Assembly (NCBI RefSeq): GCF_050859025.1
Contig: NZ_CP138200.1
Span: 2,790,001-2,854,000 of the forward strand
Origin: Wukongibacter sp050859025
GTDB taxonomy: Bacteria; Bacillota; Clostridia; Peptostreptococcales; Caminicellaceae
DNA: 64,000 bases
Reading direction: 5' to 3'
Every line of letters begins with the position of its first letter. The stretch's first letter is position 1. Below are positions 10,330-20,632 of this stretch, one piece after another. Made by a program: the position numbers and the translations under genes. A model generated the notes under the pieces. It saw only the letters and a list, made by a program, of their open reading frames with translations, was not told where the DNA came from and searched no databases.

Positions 10330-13300
10330 ATGGGAGATCAAGCTGAAAATCAAAAATTTCTAAGAAAAATCCAAATTTTCAAATCTAATTTAGAAACTGA
10401 AAGGCAGGAAAATATTTTTAAAGACATTTTCAAAAAAAATAACGGCAATTGGCCTGCAATCAAATCAGAACTCCTTAAGGAAGAAGGTTTTACCCATGAG
10501 ATTATCAACAGTCTGGAATTTACCCATCACTTAGCTGAGTGGAGCAATGAAAACGAAGGTGTTATTTCGATTTTTCAAAAAGACCATCAGGTCAATTCGA
10601 TGCGTGATATTGCAATGAAATATAATAAAGCTACATTCATTGAGAAAATTAAGAATGTTATTATAGTGGGATCAGAGGAAGAGAAAACTGCCTTTACCCT
10701 CAACTTATACCGCATGTTTTTCTATCTGAAACCAACAGAAATGCTAATCAGGATGATCAGAGATCCTCAGATAGCAATGCTAAATAACGCTGTAGGTGCC
10801 AACGTAGCGATGATTTTAGAAAAACAACCGGACTTTAATATTAAAACCACATCTATTTACGAGGTCATAAAAAATAAAGATGTATTTAAAGACATCCCTC
10901 TGGAAAATCATGAAACTGTGATAACTCAGCTTAAAACCTTGCAGCGTATTACTGCCATCAGCCCGGACCCCGATGCATTGCCGGTGCTGTACAATGCAAA
11001 CTTGCATTCCGCCATGCAAATCTCTACTATGCCTAAAAAACAATTCATGGCTATGATGAGTAAGAGCGGTTTAGATGATAATATCCTTACGAATATTTAT
11101 AACAGTGCACAACAAGCCTGTGTGCGCAACGAACAAGCAATAATAGCCTTAAGAGAAGTATATAAAGGTACAGACGTAGCTATGATTGATAAAAGCATGA
11201 GCATAGATATAGATGATAATACAAAAGATGAAGCAATGAACTTGAAAGCGGAGGGGAAGGTAATTACAGCTCCTTCTATCATCCAAGAGACCTTGACAAA
11301 GCATAATCTATCTTGGGACTTGCTTTTTGGAGATGCCGATTTCTGTGAATGCGACCATTGCAACTCTGTGTATAGTGCAGCGGCATACTATGTGGAGTTA
11401 CTGCAATATCTACGCAACAATAATCTTGATCCTGATCACAGAAATTCCACAATAGAAATAAAAATTAATCCCAAAGATATTTCAGGCACACCCCTCGAAA
11501 AGCTTTTTGACCGTAGGCCTGATCTAGGCTGTCTAGAACTAACCTGCAAAAACATCAATACTGTTTTGCCCTATATTGATTTGGTAAATGAAATCATGGA
11601 AAACTATGTTGCATTTAAATACCTTAAATCCTTCAACGTGAAGGATGAATCCAGCAGTGAACTCCTTGCCGAGCCACAGCATACTGAATACCAAGCATAT
11701 TGTATTCTAAAAAAAGAGGTTTATCCATTTATGTTACCATATCATCAACCTATTGATGCAGCAAGAATTTACTTAAAACACTTAGATACAAGCCGATATG
11801 AGTTAATTAATACCTTTAGAAAAAATAATTTAGATAATGATGAGGAACTCACAGTTTTTAAGGATGAAGCACTGGATAGAGCTGCCGATGCGGAATTTTT
11901 AGGGTTAACCAAGGAAGAATATGTGATCCTGACCAAAGAAAGCTTTGAAAAGAAAGCACTGGTAGATAAGCTAAAAAATAAAATTCATACCGATGCTGAA
12001 TATCAGCAATTGATTGGTGTAAAACCAGTTTGCAAATACTATGGATTTGACGATAACAATATCATGCTGGGCGACGACGGGCTTGCCCTTATCAAGAAGG
12101 AGTTTTTGCGCCGAACAGGTATTGACTATGTCAATCTGGTGGATCTTCTAAAGACTAGGTATATTAATCCCTATACACCTAAAGGCAAGTCAAAGACAAT
12201 AATGGAAAGCTTGCACTTTAGCTATCGATTTTTGCAAAACTATGCTAGTGTATATGGCGTTGATAAAATGGCGGAAGACCTGGTTAAGGGTCAAAAATTG
12301 TCTGATCTCTTGCCATTATTCAAAGAATTAATTGAAACACTCACTAACTCAAAAGCCCTAAGATGTTCTAAGGCAAACCAAAATCAAACAGAGATATCTG
12401 ATAAAGACATCATTCACTGGATGAAATGTCACTTTAAAAGAGTAGGTAAGATGATAGTGATTGAGAGTGGGATAGGTTGTATGGATGGCAAGTTTACAAA
12501 AGCAAATGAGAAGAAGTTCGATATTAAAGATTGCAAAATTTTCGCCTGCAAAAATGATGAGAAAATACACGTAGGAAGTATTGATAAGAGAACTGGAGAA
12601 GTATCGCTTAGAGAGGAACAGACATATATATATGAGAGTGATTTAAAAGATTTATCCTTCGATGGAGATAAAGGGGAAAAAGGCATTTTTCTAGTTATCA
12701 ATCATAAGATTTATCTAGTCTTTTCACAACGAAAAGACAGCTGTGACCTGGATACAGCGCTGCTTCAGCATTTAGACGGTACACCTTTGACTATCGAGGA
12801 ATATGACAGGATTCATCGCTTCATTCGCTTATGGCGTAAGCTGGGTTGGACGATTGATGAAACAGATCAAGCTATTGCGGACCTTAGTAATGTAATAACT
12901 CAAGATAGTAAATTAGCAGATAACATATGGTACTATTACGGAGAAGATGATTGTAACAGTGAAGACTGTTATGATGGTGAAGAAAATACGGATATGAGAA
13001 ATCTAGACATTAATCCAAATCTTATTCATCAGCTTGTAGCTGTAAAGAGGATGTTAGATAAAACAGGTCTTGAATTGATCAAACTTCTTTCTTTCTGGAG
13101 CGATATTAGTACCAAGGGAGAAAAATCACTTTATCAGCGACTATTCCTAACCCACAATGTATTAGGGGTTGATAAAGTATTCGAGGCTGATGATAAGGGT
13201 GATTTTCTGACCACCGATGTTAAATTACTTGAACATGTTCCGGGAGTAATGGCTTCACTCAATCTTTCTTACGATGATATCTTTGCGATTATGAAGGCTA

Positions 13301-16300
13301 CTGGAATGGATGATAAGCTCACACTGGATAACTTGTCTGTACTCTATCGTTATCGCATATTATCAAAAGTGTTAGGCATGAGAGTCCCAGCCTTTATAAG
13401 TATTTTGGTGTTGTATGGAGACATCTTTAAGGATGCCCATGCGACACTTGAATTTATGAATATTACAGAAAAAATAGAAAAAATGGGATTTACCCATAAG
13501 CAGCTGAATTACATCATCCTTGATGTGGATGACGAAAAGAAACCATTTGCCCCAGCCGAAAGGGATGTTTTGAAGCTAAGCAAAACATTATACGATGGCT
13601 TAAATGCAATTGATGAATCACATAAAGATATAAAAGCTGATTTGATTAAAGCAGAACCAGAGGATCCAGAATTACAAAAAACGAACATCCAGGAGCAAGC
13701 AACCAGTGCATTGATACGAACAAAAACCAGTTTACTTTTTGAAACCGAAATTGTTGAAAAAATTGTTGGAATACTGGAAGGTACAAATGTATATATAGCT
13801 AATGCACCAAAAAATTTGGAATTTACTCTGCCGGATACAAGTACACTTAAAAATAAACTCAAATATGATAAAATCTTGGGAACAATTCAGATTACAGGAA
13901 TTTTGACTGAATCTGAAAAAGGCGATTATAAAGCTATCAGCCCTGGCTCCGATTGGGCTAAAGCATTGGCATGTATTGAAAGTAAACAAAATAGATTGTT
14001 TAAAGAAGTTTTGTCGGGTATATTTGAAAACGAACAAACAAAAACAGAGTGTGAAAAAACAAAAATAGAAAGAATTATCAAATCAGGTGACATAAAAATT
14101 CCTTTGGATAAAATTTCGAAAGGGGAGGAAGATCACAATACTATCCCTCAGAAACGAGTTGCTTTCCTAGAAATATTTTTACCCTATTTGCGCCAGCAGC
14201 TATCCTATCGTTTTGTGATAGATACACTTGTTGATTTTACTGGACTTGATGCTAAAATCACTGAGGTTTTGGTTTCTAAGGTTCTGAGACAAAAGTTGAC
14301 TTCTATGCCAATTTACAACATATTTAAAATAATCAGGGAAAGCAATAGAGTAGATGAGACTAGTTGGAAGGGGTACCTTATACCTGCCGTTGACGCAAAA
14401 TATACTTTTATTATAAAGAACGGTGATACTAAACCCACTGTCAGTATTGATGGAAATATTTTGGATCTGATACAGGAAGATTCGAGTGATGACTGTATGA
14501 ATCATGAATGGTGGAGCAAGACTAAAACATTGCAGGCCGGAAAATTATATAAACTTCATGTGTCAGGCGTAGAATTTAAAAATATTTTCTGGAAAACACC
14601 TGTTTCAGCTGTTGGCGCTATACCTTCATCTGCATTGATACCAGATTTTGCTTCTAAACAATGCAAACAAGCCTTAATCACTTTAAAAAAAGCAGCAATT
14701 TTGGTTTCGACCTTCGATTTAAGTGCGGATGAAATCCAATTTTTAAACCTTTATAGAGCTGACTTTGGCGGTTTAGATTTTAATGAACCAAAGCTTGGAC
14801 ACTGGTTGCGAATAGAAGGGTATATCAGATTGCGCAATTCCTTGCCACAGGCAAAACTGAACTTGCTTGAATTTTGGAATTGGATATATAGATCTGGAGC
14901 AGATAAGAATAAGCAACTCATTGATAAGATAGTTGATCTCACCACGTGGAAAAAGGAACGCATCGAAAAATTAATAGCTGAGGATCACTTCAATATTGAT
15001 AAATTAGAAGATTACCGTAATGAAAAAAATCTTCTAAAACTACAGAAAGCCTTAACGGTGGCCGACAAAATCGGTGTTGACATTGATTTGCTTTTCCAAT
15101 GGGCAGTGCCTGTTTCTAAGTTCAACACCTGCTGCAAGATAGCTGATAGCATCAAAAATGCCATTCGAGCTAAATACGACCAAAGTGATTGGGAACAGGT
15201 CATTAAGCCTCTCCATGATAAGCTTCGAAATAATCAAAAAGATGCGTTGATTGGTCATCTGTTGCAGCAGAAAGAATTGATAGATTGGAACGTTATTGAT
15301 GCCGACGGATTATTTGAATATTTCCTGATAGATGTCCAAATGGATGCCTGCATGGAAACTTCGCGTATCAAGCAGGCTATATCATCCGTGCAATTATTTG
15401 TGCAACGATGCTTCCTGGGCCTTGAGGAAGAGCACAACGGCATAAAGTCCGGTATTTTAGATAGACCTCGCTGGGATTGGATGCAGCGTTACAGAGTTTG
15501 GGAAGCCAACCGCAAAGTATTCTTGTATCCTGAAAACTGGATCGAAAGTAATCTTCGGGATGATAAAAGCCCGTTCTTCAAGGAGCTTGAAAGCGAACTG
15601 CTGCAAAAGGACATCAATAAACAAAATGTTACCGATGCTCTTAAGTCTTATCTTTATAAAGTGGATGAAGTGGCAAATATGGAAGTGGTTGGACTGTACA
15701 TTGATGGAATAAGAGTCGAGAAAGAGTGGAGTAAAGATGCAAAATTACATGTTTTCTCCCGTACACGTAATTCTCCATATTTCTTTTACTACCGTTATCT
15801 CGCATTAGACGAGATGAACTGGTACCCATGGGAGAAAATGCAGATTGATATACCAAGCTATGATGTAGAAGACTCAACAACACATGAGGTAACTGATAAT
15901 GGATGTTATCTAACTCCAGTTGTTTGGAACAATCGTTTGTTAGTATTTTTTCCGCAGATAATGAAGAAAATCAAACCTAATTCTGACGTTGTTACCGGCA
16001 GCTTTAATAGCCTTGGAAATGATTCTACTGGAATTAATAAGTCAGAACCTATTCATTACTATGAGATTAAAATGGCTTGGAGTGAGTACAGAAATGGAAA
16101 ATGGACACAGAAACAGCTTTCAAACAATGTTCTGAAAATAGACAAAGTAGAAGGTAGAAGAATTGACCAATTTACCTTTTTCCCTAAAAAATCCGATTCT
16201 AATATTATTATTCATATTGAAGAGCAAGTTGCTGACGATAAAAAAACATATAAAGGTTTCACATTTACGGGCAGCATGATTGAAGATGACAAGGAAGTAA

Positions 16301-19300
16301 ATAAGGTGGAGGAATATTTGCCTACTACTATAAATTTAGAATTCGGGACGACTGAGACGGTATTTCAAAAAGCTTCAAATAATATACAATCGTTACAGTT
16401 AAATAAGGATTTGCAGGACAATAATGGCGATACTTATTTGTGGGGAAATGATGATGCTACTTTTAGAGTAAATAGAAATACCGTTTTGTTTAATTATGTA
16501 AATACGGGTATTTCTTCATGTGAATTTTATCATGCTCATACTTCAAATTTACTGAATAGAATAAATTTGAATCAACTTGAAGAATTCTTTAAGTATAATC
16601 AATCAATGCCGTTGGATAGTTTTGGTCCATTCGATCACGATGATAATTCTGTTACAAAAAATATTTATCATGAACTCAAACGACCATATTCACTTTATAA
16701 CTGGGAGTTATTTTTTCACACGCCAATACTTTTAGCTGATTCACTCAGTAAGGCACAGCAATTTGAAGAAGCCATGAAGTGGTTCCATTTTGTGTTTAAC
16801 CCGATTGCTAGTGGAGATGATCTGACAGAAGAGAAAATTAATAAGCGCTTTTGGCAATTTAAGCCTTTCCGAGAAATCGACAGTAAACGAATTTTAAATA
16901 GTATCTTCAACAACCTCGCGGCTAATACGAAGAATGACAGAATTAACGAATGGAGAAATAAACCCTTCATGCCCCATGTGGTAGCACGGAGCAGACCGGT
17001 TGCCTATATGAAGTGGGTTGTAATGAAGTATATCGATAACCTTTTGGCGTGGGGTGATTACCTTTTCCGTCAGGACACTATCGAAACTATCAACCAAGCT
17101 ACCCAACTCTATGTTTTAGCAGGGCATATACTAGGAACGAGGCCAATGATGATACCTAAGAGAGGTAAAATCAAACCGAAGACTTATCTTGGATTGTTGG
17201 ATAAATGGGATGCTTTTAGTAATGCAATGGTTGAGTTAGAATTGACAGCGCCCTTTAGTAACCAAACTACTTTACCTATTGGTAAGGTGAATAAAGAGCT
17301 TGTTTTTGCCAATATCTTCGGTTTGGCTTCGTCTTTATATTTCTGTATTCCAAATAACCCTAAGCTTATGGGATATTGGGATACTCTGGCTGATAGGTTA
17401 TATAAGATACGTCATTGTCAAAACATTAAGGGGGTTTTCCGAAAACTTCCATTGTTTGAACCACCTATTGATCCGGCATTACTGGTTAGGGCCGCCGCAC
17501 AGGGTTTAAGCATAGCCTCTGTATTAAATGATCTCAATACGCCAATGCCTAATTATCGCTTTTACTATTTGTTACAGAAGGCTCTGGAATTATGTAATGA
17601 ATTAAAGTCATTAGGTGGCGCTATGCTTTCCGCTATTGAGAAAAAAGACAACGAAACCATCGCGCTTATTAGTGCAAAACACGAGGGAGTAATGCAGAAT
17701 CTAGTAATGGAAATCAAGAAGAAACAAGTAGAAGAAGCACAAAAAAATATTGAAGGTCTGACGCAAAACCGTAAAACACTGGAAGCCAGAATGAAATATT
17801 ATCTGAAGCTAAGCGGCCAAGATGAAAGTTTGGTGCCTACTGATACGGCTGATTTCAATGGCATACCAAATGAGATTGTTACTGTGGATGGGGATAGCGG
17901 ATTAAAATTGATACCATTTGAAAAGGAGGAAATGGACAAGGCCGGAGAAGCAAGATTGTGGCAAGTTGGAATTGGATCAGCAGAAACATTATCTAGTATT
18001 CTTCATATAATTCCATCATTTCAGACTGATGCTGAACCCTTTGGTATAGGGATGAGTTCAGTTATTACATCGGGTTGGATGCTCGGTAATGCAGCTCAAG
18101 CTGTTGCAAGAGGGTTACAGGTATATGCTAATGATCTAACCTACCAATCAACAAATGCTGGCCGTAAAGGTGGCTTCCAACGAGCATTACAAGAACGTAT
18201 TTTCCAGGCCAACGCAGCTGGTTATGAACTAAAACAGATAGATAAGCAAATTACTGTCCAGGAAATACGAATGGATATTGCTAACCAGGAAATAAAAAAT
18301 CAACAAAGGGCAATAGACAATGCCAATGAAGTGGAAGAATTTATAAAGAACAAATACTCCAACGAAGAGTTATACACCTGGATGAGGGGAAGCTTAAAAA
18401 CCTTATATCATCAGGTTTATAACTTGGCTTATGACCTAGCTAAGAAGGCTGAGAAAACCTATTGTTTTGAAAGAGGGATCAGCAGTGCTAATTTTATTCA
18501 GTCCGGTTATTTTGATGCGGGCAGAGATGGACTGTTGGCAGGCGAGCAGCTCTATGTGGGACTTAAGCAACTCGAAGCAGCTTATCAAAATGAACGTGGA
18601 TATGAATATGAGATAACCAAGCAGATATCTCTATATCAAATTAACCCCTTAGCAATAATGCAGCTCAGAGCAACTGGAAAATGTGAATTTGCACTGCCAG
18701 AAGTATTATTTGATTTGGATTATCCAGGACATTACAAACGTCGCATTAAATCGATATCTGTTTCAATGCCTTGTATTGTAGGACCGTATACAGGTATAAA
18801 TGCCACACTCAGCCTTCTACAAAATAAATTCCGAAATACTGCTATAAGCGGTAAAGCTTATGAAGAAGATATCGAAGAAGCAGATGAGAGGTTTAGTTCT
18901 TATACTATACCGATTAATGCGATAGCAGCTAGCTCAGCCCAAAACGATAGTGGGATGTTTGAGCTCAACTTTAAGGACGAGAGATATTTACCATTTGAAG
19001 GTGCAGGTGTTATTAGCAAGTGGTGTTTAGAATTACCGACATTTAGGCAATTCGACTATCACAGCATTTCAGATGTTATTATTCATCTAAAATACACAGC
19101 CTGTGAAGGCGGTGAGAAACTTAAATTAGATGCAATTGAGTATTCAAAGAAATGGCTTAAAGATGTTAGAGAGGAACTTAATGAGACAGGCTTACAAGTA
19201 GCTCTAAATATGAAACATGACATGCCCAACGAATGGCTTTTGCTCAAAAAGAACGGAACTGTTAATCTATCAATTAATAAATCAAGGTTACCTTACATTG

Positions 19301-19545
19301 CTCAAACAATGAATTTTGATATTGAAAATGTAATGTTTTTGGCGAAGGCTAAGGAGAACTCAGTAATTTCTTCAGTCAAAGTTAATGGCGACGATACTAA
19401 TCTTAATAAAATAGATGAACTAAAGCTTTACCGTGGCAGCAACTCAGCTATTAACTTAGATGAACCATTTTCATTATCAGTTGATTCCACAGATTTGAAT
19501 AATTTTGAGGAATTGATGCTGATCGTGAAGTATAAGAAGAAATGA
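10330..19545 (+). CDS. ABC toxin subunit A (TcA), pentameric pore and translocation subunit
   Basis: 3071 residues; ATG preceded by AAAGGAGTGAT at ideal spacing. TcA proteins form a bell-shaped pentamer that binds target cells and injects the TcC payload. Seen here: the VRP1-type segment CDHCNSVYSAAAYYVELLQ (about 340-360); the FNPIASGDD / RFWQFKPF block near 2155-2185; a helical stalk (about 2450-2500 and 2620-2700, with KKKQVEEAQKNIEGL and EIRMDIANQEIKNQQ); and the C-terminal TcB-binding domain with SGYFDAGRDGLLAGEQL, FALPEVLFDLDYPGHYKRRIK and GPYTGINATLSLL. It is longer than the usual 2300-2500 residues, suggesting added receptor-binding or shell domains (about 600-1400). No Sec signal, as normal for the family. 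It pairs with the TcB-TcC fusion upstream. Confidence 0.93.
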   Translation: MGDQAENQKFLRKIQIFKSNLETERQENIFKDIFKKNNGNWPAIKSELLKEEGFTHEIINSLEFTHHLAEWSNENEGVISIFQKDHQVNSMRDIAMKYNKATFIEKIKNVIIVGSEEEKTAFTLNLYRMFFYLKPTEMLIRMIRDPQIAMLNNAVGANVAMILEKQPDFNIKTTSIYEVIKNKDVFKDIPLENHETVITQLKTLQRITAISPDPDALPVLYNANLHSAMQISTMPKKQFMAMMSKSGLDDNILTNIYNSAQQACVRNEQAIIALREVYKGTDVAMIDKSMSIDIDDNTKDEAMNLKAEGKVITAPSIIQETLTKHNLSWDLLFGDADFCECDHCNSVYSAAAYYVELLQYLRNNNLDPDHRNSTIEIKINPKDISGTPLEKLFDRRPDLGCLELTCKNINTVLPYIDLVNEIMENYVAFKYLKSFNVKDESSSELLAEPQHTEYQAYCILKKEVYPFMLPYHQPIDAARIYLKHLDTSRYELINTFRKNNLDNDEELTVFKDEALDRAADAEFLGLTKEEYVILTKESFEKKALVDKLKNKIHTDAEYQQLIGVKPVCKYYGFDDNNIMLGDDGLALIKKEFLRRTGIDYVNLVDLLKTRYINPYTPKGKSKTIMESLHFSYRFLQNYASVYGVDKMAEDLVKGQKLSDLLPLFKELIETLTNSKALRCSKANQNQTEISDKDIIHWMKCHFKRVGKMIVIESGIGCMDGKFTKANEKKFDIKDCKIFACKNDEKIHVGSIDKRTGEVSLREEQTYIYESDLKDLSFDGDKGEKGIFLVINHKIYLVFSQRKDSCDLDTALLQHLDGTPLTIEEYDRIHRFIRLWRKLGWTIDETDQAIADLSNVITQDSKLADNIWYYYGEDDCNSEDCYDGEENTDMRNLDINPNLIHQLVAVKRMLDKTGLELIKLLSFWSDISTKGEKSLYQRLFLTHNVLGVDKVFEADDKGDFLTTDVKLLEHVPGVMASLNLSYDDIFAIMKATGMDDKLTLDNLSVLYRYRILSKVLGMRVPAFISILVLYGDIFKDAHATLEFMNITEKIEKMGFTHKQLNYIILDVDDEKKPFAPAERDVLKLSKTLYDGLNAIDESHKDIKADLIKAEPEDPELQKTNIQEQATSALIRTKTSLLFETEIVEKIVGILEGTNVYIANAPKNLEFTLPDTSTLKNKLKYDKILGTIQITGILTESEKGDYKAISPGSDWAKALACIESKQNRLFKEVLSGIFENEQTKTECEKTKIERIIKSGDIKIPLDKISKGEEDHNTIPQKRVAFLEIFLPYLRQQLSYRFVIDTLVDFTGLDAKITEVLVSKVLRQKLTSMPIYNIFKIIRESNRVDETSWKGYLIPAVDAKYTFIIKNGDTKPTVSIDGNILDLIQEDSSDDCMNHEWWSKTKTLQAGKLYKLHVSGVEFKNIFWKTPVSAVGAIPSSALIPDFASKQCKQALITLKKAAILVSTFDLSADEIQFLNLYRADFGGLDFNEPKLGHWLRIEGYIRLRNSLPQAKLNLLEFWNWIYRSGADKNKQLIDKIVDLTTWKKERIEKLIAEDHFNIDKLEDYRNEKNLLKLQKALTVADKIGVDIDLLFQWAVPVSKFNTCCKIADSIKNAIRAKYDQSDWEQVIKPLHDKLRNNQKDALIGHLLQQKELIDWNVIDADGLFEYFLIDVQMDACMETSRIKQAISSVQLFVQRCFLGLEEEHNGIKSGILDRPRWDWMQRYRVWEANRKVFLYPENWIESNLRDDKSPFFKELESELLQKDINKQNVTDALKSYLYKVDEVANMEVVGLYIDGIRVEKEWSKDAKLHVFSRTRNSPYFFYYRYLALDEMNWYPWEKMQIDIPSYDVEDSTTHEVTDNGCYLTPVVWNNRLLVFFPQIMKKIKPNSDVVTGSFNSLGNDSTGINKSEPIHYYEIKMAWSEYRNGKWTQKQLSNNVLKIDKVEGRRIDQFTFFPKKSDSNIIIHIEEQVADDKKTYKGFTFTGSMIEDDKEVNKVEEYLPTTINLEFGTTETVFQKASNNIQSLQLNKDLQDNNGDTYLWGNDDATFRVNRNTVLFNYVNTGISSCEFYHAHTSNLLNRINLNQLEEFFKYNQSMPLDSFGPFDHDDNSVTKNIYHELKRPYSLYNWELFFHTPILLADSLSKAQQFEEAMKWFHFVFNPIASGDDLTEEKINKRFWQFKPFREIDSKRILNSIFNNLAANTKNDRINEWRNKPFMPHVVARSRPVAYMKWVVMKYIDNLLAWGDYLFRQDTIETINQATQLYVLAGHILGTRPMMIPKRGKIKPKTYLGLLDKWDAFSNAMVELELTAPFSNQTTLPIGKVNKELVFANIFGLASSLYFCIPNNPKLMGYWDTLADRLYKIRHCQNIKGVFRKLPLFEPPIDPALLVRAAAQGLSIASVLNDLNTPMPNYRFYYLLQKALELCNELKSLGGAMLSAIEKKDNETIALISAKHEGVMQNLVMEIKKKQVEEAQKNIEGLTQNRKTLEARMKYYLKLSGQDESLVPTDTADFNGIPNEIVTVDGDSGLKLIPFEKEEMDKAGEARLWQVGIGSAETLSSILHIIPSFQTDAEPFGIGMSSVITSGWMLGNAAQAVARGLQVYANDLTYQSTNAGRKGGFQRALQERIFQANAAGYELKQIDKQITVQEIRMDIANQEIKNQQRAIDNANEVEEFIKNKYSNEELYTWMRGSLKTLYHQVYNLAYDLAKKAEKTYCFERGISSANFIQSGYFDAGRDGLLAGEQLYVGLKQLEAAYQNERGYEYEITKQISLYQINPLAIMQLRATGKCEFALPEVLFDLDYPGHYKRRIKSISVSMPCIVGPYTGINATLSLLQNKFRNTAISGKAYEEDIEEADERFSSYTIPINAIAASSAQNDSGMFELNFKDERYLPFEGAGVISKWCLELPTFRQFDYHSISDVIIHLKYTACEGGEKLKLDAIEYSKKWLKDVREELNETGLQVALNMKHDMPNEWLLLKKNGTVNLSINKSRLPYIAQTMNFDIENVMFLAKAKENSVISSVKVNGDDTNLNKIDELKLYRGSNSAINLDEPFSLSVDSTDLNNFEELMLIVKYKKK

Positions 19546-19654
19546 TTTGAGACTGTGATATAGTTTACTCTTGACAATAAAGCCTAAAAGTTCATTTTAG
19601 TACAATGGATAGATGATGTGAGCAAGTTTCTACAAGTTCAGATTTCACTACTAT

Positions 19655-19685
19655 AGAAAACACACCACAAAATGGTGTGTTTTCT
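19655..19685 (+). terminator. Intrinsic terminator after TcA
   Basis: Perfect 12-bp stem (AGAAAACACACC / GGTGTGTTTTCT) with a 7-base loop, about 110 bases after the TcA stop. The A-rich and T-rich stem base fits a bidirectional terminator. Confidence 0.75.
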
Positions 19686-19794
19686 AAAATTATAAAAGCT
19701 TGCCCCTTGGCATGCATAGTAACAGTATTAAGATATTTATAATGATACACTGTGGAATCTTAATAAGTATTTAATCAACAATAAGCATAACCCA

Positions 19795-19977
19795 ATGTTG
19801 TCTATTGAAGCAAATGGAGAAATAAAAATTGTACTTGATTTTCCCTTTTGCTTTGGTAATGTAAATGTAGTAAATATAAAAAATACATATGAAGGATTTT
19901 TTCTTAGTGACAAATTCCCAAAATATATTAAAAGTGTAAAGACATCTAAAGATTTATTAACAAGGAGTCAATATTAA
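19795..19977 (+). CDS. Hypothetical protein fragment, probably N-terminally truncated
   Basis: 60 residues from ATG 19795. The frame stays open 63 bases further upstream (to a stop at 19729-19731) and reads like protein (YNDTLWNLNKYLINNKHNP) but has no start there. This suggests the 5' end was lost near the terminator. The family is not recognised. It ends two bases before a second ORF with its own ribosome site, so the two were likely one operon. Confidence 0.35.
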   Translation: MLSIEANGEIKIVLDFPFCFGNVNVVNIKNTYEGFFLSDKFPKYIKSVKTSKDLLTRSQY

Positions 19978-19978
19978 T

Positions 19979-20308
19979 ATGAGATATTCTTATTATAAAT
20001 CAGATAGTAAATTGTATTCTATGCAATTGACTGAATCAAAAAGTACTATTTCATGTAAAACAAGAATAACAAAGGCAAACAGAGATTTTAACATAATATT
20101 TGATGAGAAAAATTATATATACGATATTTATTATAAAAATCATTACTTGAAGCTACAGCGAAAAGATAAATCAATAAATTTAATAGGTAAAAACTCAACG
20201 GAGATCTTATTTAGTAAGGTTCTCCAACATAAGGGAGGATCTAAAGAAAGATATAGGAAAAATCTCGGTCTCAAGTATATGAAATGTATTCGATACTGTA
20301 TGAATTGA
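19979..20308 (+). CDS. Hypothetical protein
   Basis: 109 residues, ATG with AAGGAG about 11 bases upstream inside the preceding ORF. The peptide is basic and beta-rich (KTRITKANRDFNIIFDEKNYIYDIYYKNHYLKLQRKDKSINLIGKNSTEI), with no known motif. The C-terminus (GGSKERYRKNLGLKYMKCIRYCMN) looks unlike the rest and may be read-through into other sequence, so the gene may be cut short. The 20309-20520 stretch after it holds nothing I can support. Confidence 0.45.
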   Translation: MRYSYYKSDSKLYSMQLTESKSTISCKTRITKANRDFNIIFDEKNYIYDIYYKNHYLKLQRKDKSINLIGKNSTEILFSKVLQHKGGSKERYRKNLGLKYMKCIRYCMN

Positions 20309-20556
20309 GTGAGTTTGTGATAGAAAATAAAGTCCAAAACGATTCGAAGATTTATTCTCTATGCTTTAGCTTTAAATGAGGTTGTTGGTAAATATAAAAT
20401 AAGTCTCAAAAAATACAGAAAGACATTTATTAAAACCCAGTAATTTCAATGCTTTAATAAAATGTCCTTTTATTGGAAATGTACTTCAGGGCAAGAAATC
20501 TATATTTCCCGATAGTCATCTGTTTAATTTAACTTCTTGTGCTACTTTAAATTTTT

Positions 20557-20606
20557 AGTATAAGGAATATTATGGTAATATAATAAGCCAAAGAAATCCT
20601 TATACT
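20557..20606. repeat. 10-bp inverted repeat near left end of IS982-like element
   Basis: AGTATAAGGA (20557-20566) and TCCTTATACT (20597-20606) are perfect complements around a 30-base loop, just after the transposase stop. It may be a transposase terminator or a subterminal feature of the element. Confidence 0.4.
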
Positions 20607-20632
20607 TTATTAAAATTAGATAACTGGATTAA

